Part shown: positions 15,279 to 24,929 of the stretch, in pieces | Position numbering within the stretch: the stretch's first letter is position 1 | Layout: each line of letters starts with the position of its first letter | From: Bacteroidia bacterium | GTDB taxonomy: Bacteria > Bacteroidota > Bacteroidia > JAIBAJ01 | Direction: 5' to 3' | DNA: 64,000 nucleotides | NCBI GenBank assembly: GCA_019695265.1 | Contig: JAIBAJ010000006.1 | Location: 1-64,000 of the forward strand | The notes under the pieces: model-generated | Databases searched by the model: none | Told to the model about the DNA's origin: nothing | The model's input: the letters and a program-made list of their open reading frames with translations, nothing else | Made by a program: the position numbers and the translations under genes

Positions 15279-17636
15279 ATGAAGAAAATTATTCTCTTTT
15301 TGCTGATAGGCTTTTCATTGCAAAATCAGGCACAGAATGTGCTTACCCAGACAATCAAAGGTACGGTGGTAGATAAACAATCCCAATCAACCCTTCCGGG
15401 AGTTGCTATTGTTTTGGTAGGAAGTAACCCATTGCTTGGTACTACTACCGATTTGGATGGAAATTTTAAGTTAGTTGGTGTTCCAATTGGTCGAAATGCG
15501 CTTCAAATTAGTTATATGGGTTATGAAACAGTTACGCTAGGTAACCTTTTGGTTAACTCGGCCAAAGAACTTGATCTGAAAATTGAACTTCAAGAAAGTA
15601 TAAAAAAATTGGATGAAGTGGTGGTTCGGGCTCAGGACGACAAACGGAATGCCATAAATTCTATGGGTACTGTTAGTATTCGAACATTTTCAGTTGAAGA
15701 AGCTGCCAGGTATTCAGGTAGTTTGCAGGATCCTTCTAAAATGGCGCAAAATTTCGCCGGTGTTAGTGGAGCAAACGATAGTAGAAACGATATTATAATC
15801 CGGGGTAATTCCCCGATTGGCGTGCTTTGGAGAATGGATGGTATTGATATTCCAAGCCCTAATCATTTTGCTTCTTTGGGAAGTACTGGTGGTCCGGTTA
15901 GTATGTTGAACATCAACAACTTGAGTAATTCTGATTTTATGACAGGCGCATGGAGTCCAAACTACGGAAATGCCCTATCGGGAGTATTTGACTTAAATTT
16001 ACGAAATGGTAATGCTGACAAAAGGGAATACCTTGGACAAATTGGGTTTAATGGCTTTGAATTAGGTGCCGAAGGGCCTTTCAAAAAAGGCAGTGGGGCC
16101 TCCTATCTGATAAATTATCGGTATTCTACTCTGGGGCTAATCTCTTTGATGGGAATTAGTTTGGGCACCGGGGCTGCTGTTCCTCAGTATCAGGATTTAA
16201 CCTTCAAAATGAATATCCCAACAAAAAAGTTTGGACGTTTCACCCTGTGGGGCATTGGAGGAATTTCGCACATTGACTTTGATGCTGATCCAAACGATAC
16301 CACCAATTTGTATTCCGGAGGAAATCAAAACTCGAAATTTGGAAGTACCACCGGTATTGTAGGAGCTTCTAATACCTTATTTTTCAACCCTAAAACCTAT
16401 CAAAAACTAAGTATTGCAGCCAGCACTGCCATTAGTGATGGCTCCATTGATTCCATTTCTTCTGAAAACAATTCTATTTGGCATATTACTGCTTTTAACC
16501 GCCGCCAGAATAAATATTCTTTCAACTATAAACTCAATCATAAATTTAATGCCAAGCATAACTTAACTGCCGGGGTTTTCGGAGATATTTATCAGATTCA
16601 TATTCTTGATTCAGTTCGTGCAGATTCATTGTCCTTCAGAACCATCAGTGATATGAATCAAACTGCTTTATTAATTCAATCCTTTGTTAATTGGCAATGG
16701 AGGCCAATGGACCAGCTTTCAGTGAATATAGGCGTTCATTCCCAACATTTTTTATTAAGCAAATCAAATGTGATAGAACCTCGTATTGGTATGAAATACA
16801 TTATAACCTCCAATCATAGTTTAACGCTAGGGGCCGGTTTACATAGCCAAATACAACCGATTACGATATATTTTGTAGAAAAAGCAGATAGTCTGGGAAA
16901 TAAATCGACACCCAATAAATCATTGGATTTTAGTAAAAGTTTACAAACAGTGTTAGGTTATGAATGGTTTGTTTCACAGCAATTGCGTTTAAAGGCTGAA
17001 GCTTATTATCAATACCTTTTTAGCATTCCGGTAGAGAATAGTTCATCATCCTTTTCCATGATTAATCAAGGTGCCGATTTTGCCTTTCCAACCAATACCA
17101 ACCTGGTAAATGAAGGCACTGGATATAATTACGGATTGGAACTAACCATTGAAAAATTTTATAGCAGCGGTTATTACTTTCTTGTAACCAACAGCCTTTT
17201 TCAATCCAAGTATAAAGGTAGCGATGGTATTGAACGAAACACGGCATTCAATGGTAATTATGTGCTGAATGCACTGGGAGGAAAAGAGTTTAAACTTGGA
17301 AAGAAAACGGCCTTAAGCTTCGATACTAAAATTACCTATGCAGGAGGAAAGCGTTATACTCCAATTGATTTGTCTCTGTCGCAAACCTACCGCACGGAAA
17401 TCAGAGATGAGAAACTGGCTTATTCCGAGCAATACAAGGACTATTTCAGATTTGATTTTAAAATTACTTTCCGATACAATGGAAAAAAGACCTCTCAAAT
17501 GTTTGCAGTAGATTTACAAAACCTAACTGGTAGTAAAAATGTTTTTGCTCAAGGGTTTAATCCATCCACCGGACGAATTGGAACGGTTTATCAACGAGGT
17601 TTTTTTCCGGATGTTCAATACAAAATTTACTTTTAG
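15279..17636 (+). CDS. TonB-dependent receptor
   Basis: A 785-residue outer-membrane receptor. Order of parts: signal peptide (KKIILFLLIGFSLQNQAQ), a carboxypeptidase-regulatory-like beta-sandwich (about 25-110, IKGTVVDKQSQSTLPGVAIV), a plug domain (about 125-240, with NDIIIRGNSPIGVLWRMDGI), then a 22-strand-type barrel ending in an aromatic residue (YKIYF). I start at ATG 15279 because an earlier TTG only adds six residues before the signal. It is followed 18 bases later by a histidine kinase and its regulator, suggesting uptake controlled by, or controlling, that pair. It lacks an adjacent SusD gene, so it is not a Sus-type receptor. Ligand unknown. Confidence 0.93.
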   Translation: MKKIILFLLIGFSLQNQAQNVLTQTIKGTVVDKQSQSTLPGVAIVLVGSNPLLGTTTDLDGNFKLVGVPIGRNALQISYMGYETVTLGNLLVNSAKELDLKIELQESIKKLDEVVVRAQDDKRNAINSMGTVSIRTFSVEEAARYSGSLQDPSKMAQNFAGVSGANDSRNDIIIRGNSPIGVLWRMDGIDIPSPNHFASLGSTGGPVSMLNINNLSNSDFMTGAWSPNYGNALSGVFDLNLRNGNADKREYLGQIGFNGFELGAEGPFKKGSGASYLINYRYSTLGLISLMGISLGTGAAVPQYQDLTFKMNIPTKKFGRFTLWGIGGISHIDFDADPNDTTNLYSGGNQNSKFGSTTGIVGASNTLFFNPKTYQKLSIAASTAISDGSIDSISSENNSIWHITAFNRRQNKYSFNYKLNHKFNAKHNLTAGVFGDIYQIHILDSVRADSLSFRTISDMNQTALLIQSFVNWQWRPMDQLSVNIGVHSQHFLLSKSNVIEPRIGMKYIITSNHSLTLGAGLHSQIQPITIYFVEKADSLGNKSTPNKSLDFSKSLQTVLGYEWFVSQQLRLKAEAYYQYLFSIPVENSSSSFSMINQGADFAFPTNTNLVNEGTGYNYGLELTIEKFYSSGYYFLVTNSLFQSKYKGSDGIERNTAFNGNYVLNALGGKEFKLGKKTALSFDTKITYAGGKRYTPIDLSLSQTYRTEIRDEKLAYSEQYKDYFRFDFKITFRYNGKKTSQMFAVDLQNLTGSKNVFAQGFNPSTGRIGTVYQRGFFPDVQYKIYF

Positions 17637-17654
17637 ACCTCGGTTTAAGTTAGT

Positions 17655-18710
17655 ATGAAAGCATCTACAATCAATTATTTAGGAATTGACGATACCCGCA
17701 TCCTTGGATTTGGAATTCCAATGGCGGGTTTCGTCATTACCTTAAGTTTGCATGAAGTTAATCCGTTTGAATTTCCGCTTGATTTTTTAGAGAATTACCT
17801 TTTTTCTTGTTTATATACCACTTTCTTTTGGCTTACCAATCGTCAGATTATCATTTTTTTTCGGCGAAAATTTCCTTTACCTGAGCAGGTGAATTTGCGC
17901 ATTGTTGCACAAATGGTCTCGGTGATTGCCTACACCTATTTAGCAAGTATCTTGTTATGCCTGATTCCTAAACTGGTATTTAAGGTTGAACCTGTGGCTT
18001 TGAACGGGGCTTCCGAATTGCGCATGACTGTGGTTAGTTTGGTAGCTTCCAATTCCATTGCTGCCATTTATGAAATAGTTTATGTGGTGACTCGTTGGAA
18101 CCAGGCTAGATTTGAAGCAGAAAATCTGAAGAAGATTAATCTTGAAACCCAATTGGAAAGTTTAAAAAGTCAGGTAAACCCACATTTTCTTTTCAATAGC
18201 CTGAATACCCTGGTTGCCATTATTCCAGATCAACCGGAGGTAGCAGTTGAATTTGTTCAGAATCTTTCTAAAGTTTATCGCTATGTACTTGAAATTCGAG
18301 AAAGGCCTTTAATCACCGTAAAGGAAGAATTGGATTTCATACGGTCTTACATTTTCATGCTTCAAATCCGTTACCCACAGAATCTCAGTTTTGATATTCA
18401 AATTAGTCCCCAAAACCTTAACAAAAAGGTATTACCCCTTTCATTTCAGTTATTGATTGAAAATGCGATTAAACACAATATTATCAGTCATAAGCAACCA
18501 TTAAGTATTCGTATCAGCGACCAAGGGGAAGATTGGATATCTATTGCGAATAACTTGCAAACCAGGCCTAATCCGGATACAGGAACAGGAATCGGTTTAA
18601 GCAATATTAGTGAGCGTTATCGTATGTTGGGCGGCAAAGAGATAGAATTGATAAAAACCAACGAGAAGTTTGAAGTTAAACTGCCTTTTATTGAAATCGA
18701 GATATCATGA
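17655..18710 (+). CDS. LytS-type sensor histidine kinase
   Basis: A 351-residue membrane sensor kinase of the His_kinase (LytS/YehU) family. Four hydrophobic segments fill residues 15-145, with no extracellular sensor domain. The phospho-accepting H177 is in QVNPHFLFNSLNTL; the ATPase part has LLIENAIKHN (N-box, about 275) and GTGIGLSNI (G-box, about 313). It overlaps the downstream regulator by 4 bases (ATGA) and lies 18 bases after the TonB receptor, so the three genes likely form one operon. The signal sensed is unknown. Confidence 0.94.
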   Translation: MKASTINYLGIDDTRILGFGIPMAGFVITLSLHEVNPFEFPLDFLENYLFSCLYTTFFWLTNRQIIIFFRRKFPLPEQVNLRIVAQMVSVIAYTYLASILLCLIPKLVFKVEPVALNGASELRMTVVSLVASNSIAAIYEIVYVVTRWNQARFEAENLKKINLETQLESLKSQVNPHFLFNSLNTLVAIIPDQPEVAVEFVQNLSKVYRYVLEIRERPLITVKEELDFIRSYIFMLQIRYPQNLSFDIQISPQNLNKKVLPLSFQLLIENAIKHNIISHKQPLSIRISDQGEDWISIANNLQTRPNPDTGTGIGLSNISERYRMLGGKEIELIKTNEKFEVKLPFIEIEIS

Positions 18711-19474
18711 AAGCCTTGGTCTTAGAAGATGAGTTTCATGCAGCACAATTTTTAAAGAAATCCTTGATGCAACTTGGCATGGGAGTAGAAGTGCTTGCTT
18801 GTTTGGAATCTGTAGAGGATGCTGTACAATGGTTTTCCTCTAATCCCATGCCGGATGTGGTATTTATGGATATTCACCTGGCTGATGATTTGAGCTTTGA
18901 AGTATTTAATAAGGTCAATGTAACTGCTCCTGTTATTTTTACTACGGCATATGACCAATACGCTATTCGGGCATTTAAGTGTAATGGTTTCGATTATTTG
19001 TTGAAACCGATTCAAATTATGGATTTGGAAAAAGCCTTGCAAAAGGTTATTCACTATTCTCTTACACCGACGTTACGAATGGAAGAGATTGCCTTGTTAA
19101 TAGCAGGATCGAAGGAGAAAAAGGTTTTTCGTGAACGATTTCTAATTCCGGTTGGGGATCAACTGAAGCTAATAACCAGCAAGGAATTGTCCTGGATAGA
19201 ATCCAAATCGGGAATAACTACCCTGGCAACCAAAGATGGAAAGAAATTGATTATTGATTTTACACTCGATCAGTTGGAAGATGAATTGAATCCAGCTCAT
19301 TTTTTCCGAATTAATCGTAGCCTCCTGGTTGGACTTGATTCCATCCAAAAAATTAACCAATGGTTTACAAGGAGGTATAAACTCGAAGTGAATCCACCTC
19401 CCGATGGTGAAGTTATTGTTAGCCGGGAACGAGTTTCAGATTTCAATAAGTGGTTGGAAGGCAAATTGGCCTAA
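18707..19474 (+). CDS. LytTR family response regulator
   Basis: A 255-residue regulator: receiver domain (1-120) with acidic E7/D8, phospho-acceptor D55 (VVFMDIHLAD), T83/T84 and K107 (LLKPIQ), then a LytTR DNA-binding domain (about 145-250, FLIPVGDQLKLI...WIESKSGITTL...FFRINRSLLVGL). It is the cognate partner of the upstream kinase by overlap. LytTR regulators bind paired direct repeats upstream of targets; the TonB receptor in the same operon is an obvious candidate target, but this is inference. A type A repeat begins 46 bases after its stop. Confidence 0.94.
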   Translation: MKALVLEDEFHAAQFLKKSLMQLGMGVEVLACLESVEDAVQWFSSNPMPDVVFMDIHLADDLSFEVFNKVNVTAPVIFTTAYDQYAIRAFKCNGFDYLLKPIQIMDLEKALQKVIHYSLTPTLRMEEIALLIAGSKEKKVFRERFLIPVGDQLKLITSKELSWIESKSGITTLATKDGKKLIIDFTLDQLEDELNPAHFFRINRSLLVGLDSIQKINQWFTRRYKLEVNPPPDGEVIVSRERVSDFNKWLEGKLA

Positions 19475-19519
19475 TTCAATTTTTGCCAGCAACAAAGCTT
19501 GTTAGAATCGCTGCAATTT

Positions 19520-19673
19520 GGGCTTGCACCCCCGGGCAACGATTGAGGCAAGTAGCCCACAGGAACACGCGGCGCTAGCCAAGTGGGCCGAGGACTACAG
19601 CCGAAAGCGTGACCCGAACGCCCGTGCTTACATCCGGTGTGCGCAGGATAGATGAAGGCGGAAGGGGGCCCGC
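19520..19673 (-). repeat. Type A interspersed structured repeat, copy A3
   Basis: Minus-strand copy, 154 bp, in the gap between the convergent lytT-like gene and glyS. Outer CGGGC/GCCCG, middle GTAGTCC/GGGCTAC, apical CAC-TT-GGC-TAGC-GCC-GC-GTG, in which both arms pair. The remainder of the 270-base gap holds nothing else that I can see. Confidence 0.92.
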
Positions 19674-19745
19674 ATACTATTACAATTTAAACGACTCTAA
19701 ACCGTAAAAAAGAAAGTCCTTACCTTAATTGGTTGAATTTGGACC

Positions 19746-21287
19746 TTATTTAATTTGTTTCAGTAGCTCTTTCATTCCTACAATTCCTTCCACTTTGGCT
19801 TTTAAATCCTTGATGGCGATACGTTCCTGTTGCATGGTATCACGGTAGCGAATGGTAACCGAAGCATCGTTCAAACTATCGTGGTCAATGGTTACGCAAA
19901 TTGGGGTTCCGATGGCATCCTGGCGGCGGTATCTTTTTCCGATGGCATCTTTTTCGTCGTACTGGCATAAGAAATCGAATTTTAAATCGTCTAAAATTTC
20001 TCGTGCAAGTTCAGGCAAACCATCTTTTTTAAGCAGTGGCAACACGGCAACTTTAATTGGGGCAAGGGCAGGAGGGAGGTTTAAAACTGTACGTTCGCTA
20101 CCATCCTCTAATTTTTCATTTTTCAAGGCCGAAGAAAGCATTGCCAGGAACATCCGGTCTAAACCAATAGAGGTTTCAATGACATAAGGCACATAGTTTT
20201 GGTTCAATTCCGGATCGAAGTACTGCAATTTTTTACCGGAATACTTTTCATGTTGTTTTAAGTCAAAATCCGTACGACTGTGAATGCCTTCCAATTCCTT
20301 AAATCCAAACGGAAATTCGAATTCGATATCGCAAGCCGCATTGGCGTAATGGGCGAGTTTCAGATGGTCGTGGTAGCGGTATTTGGAATCAGAAATCCCA
20401 AGGGCTTTGTGCCAGTTTAAGCGGGCTTTTTTCCAATAGTCGTACCATTTCATTTCTTCACCGGGGCGAACAAAAAATTGCATTTCCATTTGTTCAAACT
20501 CCCGCATGCGAAAAATGAATTGACGAGCTACAATTTCATTTCGGAATGCTTTACCGGTTTGGGCAATTCCGAATGGGATTTTCATACGACCGGTTTTTTG
20601 AACATTGAGAAAGTTGACGAAAATTCCTTGAGCCGTTTCAGGACGCAAATAAATTTCATTAGCATCTTCACTAACCGATCCCATGGCGGTGCTAAACATC
20701 AAATTAAATTGTCTGACATCGGTCCAGTTTCTGCTTCCGGATATTGGACAAACAATTTGAAGGTCTAAAATAATTTGTTTTACCTCGGCCAGGTCACCGG
20801 CTTCCAACGCATTTTTAAAACGAGTATTGATAGCGGAAACTTCGTTGGCATATTCCACTACTCTGGCATTGGTTTGTCGGTATAGTTCTTCATTAAAACT
20901 TTCGCCAAATCTATCCTTTGCTTTGCCTACTTCTTTTTCAATTTTTGCTTCGATTTTGGCAACATGTTCTTCGATTAAAACATCGGCCCGGTAGCGTTTT
21001 TTGCTATCTTTATTGTCAATCAAGGGGTCATTGAAAGCATCAACGTGGCCACTGGCTTTCCAGGTGGTTGGATGCATAAATATGGCGGCATCAATTCCAA
21101 CAATGTTCTCATGCATTTGCACCATCGATTTCCACCAATATTCGCGAATGTTCTTTTTTAATTCGGCTCCGTATTGGCCATAATCATATACGGCACTTAG
21201 TCCGTCGTAAATTTCGGAAGATGGAAAAATATAACCGTATTCCTTGGCGTGGCTGATAATATTCTTGAAAAGTTCGTCTTGATTCAT
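19746..21287 (-). CDS. glyS: Glycine--tRNA ligase
   Basis: Class II glycyl-tRNA synthetase of the single-chain (alpha-2) type, 513 residues, the form used by Bacteroidota instead of the GlyQS alpha2beta2 enzyme. Visible: motif 2 region FRNEIVARQFIFRMREFEQMEMQFF in pieces, motif 3 with ETSIGLDRMFLAML, and a C-terminal anticodon-binding domain (from about 405, APIKVAVLPLLKKDGL). I place the start at ATG 21287; an upstream TTG would add nine residues. A -7 box TACCTTTG sits 4 bases before this ATG, which favours it and implies almost no leader. Confidence 0.97.
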   Translation of the reverse strand: MNQDELFKNIISHAKEYGYIFPSSEIYDGLSAVYDYGQYGAELKKNIREYWWKSMVQMHENIVGIDAAIFMHPTTWKASGHVDAFNDPLIDNKDSKKRYRADVLIEEHVAKIEAKIEKEVGKAKDRFGESFNEELYRQTNARVVEYANEVSAINTRFKNALEAGDLAEVKQIILDLQIVCPISGSRNWTDVRQFNLMFSTAMGSVSEDANEIYLRPETAQGIFVNFLNVQKTGRMKIPFGIAQTGKAFRNEIVARQFIFRMREFEQMEMQFFVRPGEEMKWYDYWKKARLNWHKALGISDSKYRYHDHLKLAHYANAACDIEFEFPFGFKELEGIHSRTDFDLKQHEKYSGKKLQYFDPELNQNYVPYVIETSIGLDRMFLAMLSSALKNEKLEDGSERTVLNLPPALAPIKVAVLPLLKKDGLPELAREILDDLKFDFLCQYDEKDAIGKRYRRQDAIGTPICVTIDHDSLNDASVTIRYRDTMQQERIAIKDLKAKVEGIVGMKELLKQIK

Positions 21288-21291
21288 GGCC

Positions 21292-21299
21292 GCAAAGGT
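21292..21299 (-). promoter_or_regulatory. -7 box abutting the glyS start
   Basis: Minus-strand TACCTTTG, a full consensus match, ends 4 bases before the glyS ATG. If used, the mRNA would be leaderless or nearly so. Confidence 0.5.
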
Positions 21300-21509
21300 A
21301 GAAGAAATGCCCAATTTTAAAATGGGAATGAAAGGGGTAGAAAAGGATAATTTTTAGTGTTGAGATTAGAATTGTTCCAGAATATTTGAAAGGAAGAAGG
21401 AGGGTTGAACGTTTATGGAACACCGCTTAATTCTGCTTGGATTTTCTTACAGGAATGCAATTAGTTTTTTTAACCTCCAAATTTACACCGGAAGGATGCA
21501 GGATTTAGG

Positions 21510-21517
21510 TACTTTTG
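21510..21517 (+). promoter_or_regulatory. Candidate -7 box for mnmA
   Basis: TACTTTTG fits the consensus and gives a leader of about 48 bases to the mnmA ATG. That leader contains a small hairpin at 21541-21557, CAGGG-CTTTTAA-CCCTG, of unknown significance. Confidence 0.5.
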
Positions 21518-21570
21518 CACCAGCCACAGAATTATAAACACAGGGCTTTTAACCCTGAAAATTGGAAACA

Positions 21571-22671
21571 ATGAGTAAAAATGGAAAAGTTTTAGTGGCC
21601 ATGAGCGGAGGTATTGATAGCAGCGTAACTGCATTGATGCTTCATGAGCAAGGCTACCAGGTAATTGGCATCACTATGAAAACATGGGATTATGCCAGTA
21701 GTGGAGGAAGTAAGAAAGAAACCGGTTGTTGCTCCCTCGATAGTATTAACGATGCCAGAACATTGGCAGTAAATTTGGGTTTTCCTCACTATATTTTGGA
21801 TATCCGAAATGAATTTGGAGATTATATCATCGACAATTTTGTAGATGAATACCTGGCCGGTCGGACCCCCAATCCTTGTGTTTTATGCAATACCCACATC
21901 AAATGGGAAGCATTACTTAAACGGGCCGATAAATTGGATTGTGAATTTATTGCCACCGGACATTATGCCCAGGTTCGTTCAGAAAATAACCGTTACGTTA
22001 TTTCAAAAGGTTTGGATGAAAACAAAGACCAAAGTTATGTTTTGTGGGGGCTGTCCCAAGATAGTTTAAAGCGTACCAAATTTCCTTTAGGTGGGTTTAG
22101 AAAGTCTGAAATTAGACAAATGGCCGCTGATGCCGGATACGAAGAATTGGCCAAAAAGAACGAAAGCTATGAAATTTGTTTCGTGCCAGACAACGACTAC
22201 AGAGGCTTTCTAAAGCGCAAAGTGGAAGGGTTGGAAGAAAAACTGGATGGTGGAAATTTTGTAAATCTCTCAGGTCAAGTTTTAGGTCAACATCATGGAT
22301 ATCCCTTTTATACCATAGGACAACGCAAAGGTCTTGAAATTGCCCTGGGTGAACCTATGTTTGTAACCCAAATAATTCCTGAAACAAATACGGTGGTTTT
22401 GGGTAAAAAGGAAGACTTGGAAAAGCAAGACATGATTGTTCGAAATCCAAACTTCATTAAAATTCCCGATCTCCCAGGCAAATTGGAGGTTTTAACCAAA
22501 ATCCGTTACAAAGATAAAGGTACACTTGGCGAAATCCGTATGGTTGGTGAAAAGGTAAAAGTGGAATTTTTTAATAAGGTTTCAGGCATTGCTCCGGGTC
22601 AAAGTGCCGTTTTTTATGATGGCAACGACTTGGTCGGTGGTGGATTTATTGACAAACAAGTGCTTGCCTAA
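21571..22671 (+). CDS. mnmA: tRNA-specific 2-thiouridylase MnmA
   Basis: Adds the 2-thio group to U34 of Lys, Glu and Gln tRNAs using sulfur relayed to an active-site cysteine. The 366-residue length is normal. Seen: PP-loop SGGIDSS at 12-18, C103 within NPCVLCN and C203 within YEICFVPD as the catalytic cysteine pair, and the C-terminal beta-barrel (IGQRKGLEIALGEP onward). I use ATG 21571 rather than the TTG three codons earlier. It is followed 11 bases later by a lipoprotein gene that may be cotranscribed. Confidence 0.97.
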   Translation: MSKNGKVLVAMSGGIDSSVTALMLHEQGYQVIGITMKTWDYASSGGSKKETGCCSLDSINDARTLAVNLGFPHYILDIRNEFGDYIIDNFVDEYLAGRTPNPCVLCNTHIKWEALLKRADKLDCEFIATGHYAQVRSENNRYVISKGLDENKDQSYVLWGLSQDSLKRTKFPLGGFRKSEIRQMAADAGYEELAKKNESYEICFVPDNDYRGFLKRKVEGLEEKLDGGNFVNLSGQVLGQHHGYPFYTIGQRKGLEIALGEPMFVTQIIPETNTVVLGKKEDLEKQDMIVRNPNFIKIPDLPGKLEVLTKIRYKDKGTLGEIRMVGEKVKVEFFNKVSGIAPGQSAVFYDGNDLVGGGFIDKQVLA

Positions 22672-22682
22672 TACCATTCGGC

Positions 22683-23402
22683 ATGATAAATAATCCGCAT
22701 TTTTACCCAAATAAATCTCGAAAAAATCCTTACCTCCACAAGCTTTTGTTGGTTTTTGTGGCCTTGGGTTTATTTTCTTGTACCGAAGAAGTTCAACCTA
22801 TACCGGAAGAAGGACGTGACTATTTCCCCACCCAATTGGGCACTTGGGTTGAGTTTGAATGTGATAGCATTTGGCAGGATGCACCTGTTAACGTCAGGGA
22901 TACCTTTCGGTTTTATCGACGTGATTTGATAGAAAGTAATATTGTTTCAACCCGCGATACCTTGATTCAGCGAATTGAACGATATAAGAAAGCCGGAATC
23001 GCCGATACCTGGACCTTAAAAGATGTTTGGTTTCAGTCTAAATCCCTAACTTCCGCCGAACGGGTCGAAGAGAATATTCGATTTGTTAAGCTTAAATTTC
23101 CGCTTTCTGAAGGCCTGCGTTGGGATGGTAATTTGTTCAATTTTGAGGATGCCTGGAATTACAAAGTTACCAAGTTACATCAGCCCTTTGATATCAACGG
23201 GTTGCATTTTGATTCTACTGTTACCATCGAGCAAATTGATTCGGTAAATTTGGTGCAACGCCTGTATGGTAAGGAGGTTTGGGCTAAACATGTTGGACTT
23301 GTTTATAAAAAGTATGTCAAATACCAGGTTTTTCCCGGCGGACAAGATTCGGTTTTGGGCACAGAATACGAGTACAGAGCCATTAATTTTGGTGTACAAT
23401 AA
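22683..23402 (+). CDS. Putative lipoprotein of unknown function
   Basis: A 239-residue protein with an N-terminal lipoprotein signal: a basic segment, KLLLVFVALG and the lipobox LFSC with the modified cysteine near residue 33. The mature part is beta-rich and starts with a region reading YFPTQLGTWVEFECDSI, a pattern I associate with Bacteroidota lipoproteins of unknown role. No enzyme motif is visible. Without the aspartate rule for the inner membrane, its membrane cannot be called with confidence. It follows mnmA closely. Confidence 0.8.
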   Translation: MINNPHFYPNKSRKNPYLHKLLLVFVALGLFSCTEEVQPIPEEGRDYFPTQLGTWVEFECDSIWQDAPVNVRDTFRFYRRDLIESNIVSTRDTLIQRIERYKKAGIADTWTLKDVWFQSKSLTSAERVEENIRFVKLKFPLSEGLRWDGNLFNFEDAWNYKVTKLHQPFDINGLHFDSTVTIEQIDSVNLVQRLYGKEVWAKHVGLVYKKYVKYQVFPGGQDSVLGTEYEYRAINFGVQ

Positions 23403-23458
23403 GGCCTAAATGGGCAAGAGTTTTGGTAGATTTTCTTACTTTTTTTAATTGGATTTTG

Positions 23459-23612
23459 GCGGGCCCCCTCCGCCCAATGTAATGTCTGCAAGGCCCAATC
23501 TGATTGCTTTTGGGCGTTCGGGTCACGCTATCGGCTGTAGTCCAAGCCCCCTCCGCTAGCGCTGCGTGTTCTTGGAGCTACTTGCCTCTATCGTTGCCCG
23601 AGGTGCAAACCC
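23459..23612 (+). repeat. Type A interspersed structured repeat, copy A4
   Basis: 154-bp plus-strand copy between two genes on the same strand. The middle stem is altered and longer: GTAGTCCAAG can pair with CTTGG-A-GCTAC with one bulged A, where other copies have CCTCG and TGTGG. The outer CGGGC/GCCCG is kept. Only the AT-rich flank to 23767 remains in this 365-base gap, and I see nothing in it. Confidence 0.9.
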
Positions 23613-23767
23613 AATCATTCATTTTTTTAACCATCCAAATCGGTGTATTTAGGTTTGCTATATTGGATTAGTTGTGTTAAGAATTAGTATCGATTGTAGT
23701 AAAACCTAAATCTTGTGTATAGGATGTGTTTTTTTAGTTAATTTTAGAGCACTAAATGCTAGAATAA

Positions 23768-24316
23768 ATGAGAAAAATTACCACTGTTTTGTTCTGTTTT
23801 TTTGTTTCAATTGGTATGGGTTCTTCTTTCTGTTTAAATCAATTCGAAACGATACGTTTAAACTGGAAAACCTTTAATGGTCCTAACTATACCATCCAAT
23901 TTCCTTCCGATTGGGAATTGAATCAAAGCAAACAAATGGGAACTGAGTTTTTTTTATTTTCCCCATTGGAATCCAGTCAAGACAAATTCAGGGAGAATGT
24001 TAATTTGCTTATTCAGGATTTGGCAGGGTATAATATTGATTTGAAAAAGTATGCTCAAATGTCAGAAGCTCAGGTAAAAACCATGATTACCAATTCCAAT
24101 CTACTACTGAGTCAAGAGGTAAAATCACCTAAAGGAAATTATTATCACATGGCTTATACCGGAGATCAGGGAGAGTTTAAGCTTCATTTTGTCCAGTATT
24201 ATTGGGTGAAAAATGAAAAGGCTTATGTGTTAACCTTTACGGCTGAAAAGGATAAATACGCTAGCTATAGCGAAGTTGGTTCAGGAATATTAAATAGCTA
24301 CGAATTTACTAAGTAG
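23768..24316 (+). CDS. Exported PsbP/DcrB-like protein
   Basis: A 182-residue protein with a signal sequence (TTVLFCFFVSIGMGSSF). The mature part resembles the PsbP/DcrB-like fold: an opening FNGPNYTIQFPSDWELNQS, a middle NVNLLIQDLAGYNIDLKKY and a closing KAYVLTFTAEKDKYASYSE. Proteins with this layout are common in Bacteroidota and have no assigned function. It is expected in the periplasm. It has its own strand position, convergent with the DUF6952 gene 28 bases beyond its stop. Confidence 0.75.
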   Translation: MRKITTVLFCFFVSIGMGSSFCLNQFETIRLNWKTFNGPNYTIQFPSDWELNQSKQMGTEFFLFSPLESSQDKFRENVNLLIQDLAGYNIDLKKYAQMSEAQVKTMITNSNLLLSQEVKSPKGNYYHMAYTGDQGEFKLHFVQYYWVKNEKAYVLTFTAEKDKYASYSEVGSGILNSYEFTK

Positions 24317-24344
24317 GAAGGAGCTAAATCGGTCTGAAATAAAT

Positions 24345-24587
24345 TTAGGAAATTGATTTTCTAACCTTTTGGGTGTAATTTCTTAAGGAAGTTCTTATAT
24401 CCGAACCGTTCTTTTCCATATCAGCCTTTATCCAGGATGCAGCCATAACATGGGTAAGCATTTCCCCTTCATCATCCCCATTAATTTCAATTTCTGGTTT
24501 TCTTTCTTCCAAAATAGCTTCTTCAGCCAAGGCTAATTCAGCTAATGAATATACTTCAACCAATCGTTTTATCTCAGCTATTTGCAT
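24345..24587 (-). CDS. DUF6952 family small protein
   Basis: An 80-residue acidic, helical protein, assigned by eye to the DUF6952 family of Bacteroidota, which is typically encoded beside a thioredoxin. Here the thioredoxin gene ends 2 bases upstream, so the two are almost certainly cotranscribed. Residues 1-30 form a helix (AEIKRLVEVYSLAELALAEEA in part), then an acidic linker (EINGDDEGE), then a second helix. No catalytic motif is visible. A link to thioredoxin function is inference from the conserved pairing. Confidence 0.75.
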   Translation of the reverse strand: MQIAEIKRLVEVYSLAELALAEEAILEERKPEIEINGDDEGEMLTHVMAASWIKADMEKNGSDIRTSLRNYTQKVRKSIS

Positions 24588-24589
24588 TT

Positions 24590-24907
24590 CTATTTCATTA
24601 AGTTATCTAGTAGTTGAACCACATTTTCTTCTTTGCTGGTAGCAGAAGCTTCCAAAAGAACTCCATTTTTAAAACTGGCAAAAAATGGTAAGTTGTCTAC
24701 TCCTGCTGCTTTTCGGGCGTTTTCATTTTCTTCGGCGTTTACTTCAATAAAGTGTACACTTGTAAACCGTTCATCATTACTCAGTCTTTTATATTTTGGA
24801 GCAAAAAGTTTACAGGTTCCACACCAATCGGCATAGTATTTTACAATAACCAGATTGTTTTCCTGTAGTTGTTTTTCAAATTCTGTGTCTGTAATAGAAT
24901 GTACCAT
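24590..24907 (-). CDS. Thioredoxin family protein
   Basis: A 105-residue thioredoxin-fold protein with no signal peptide, so cytoplasmic. The active site is WCGTC (C29, C32) in YADWCGTCKLFAPKY; the cis-proline loop is NLPFFASF near residue 73. The GT dipeptide differs from the GP of classical thioredoxin, which usually shifts the redox potential. It precedes the DUF6952 gene and lies 22 bases after the OppC-like permease gene on the same strand. Confidence 0.92.
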   Translation of the reverse strand: MVHSITDTEFEKQLQENNLVIVKYYADWCGTCKLFAPKYKRLSNDERFTSVHFIEVNAEENENARKAAGVDNLPFFASFKNGVLLEASATSKEENVVQLLDNLMK

Positions 24908-24929
24908 AAGATAAGGCTTAGAATTTTAT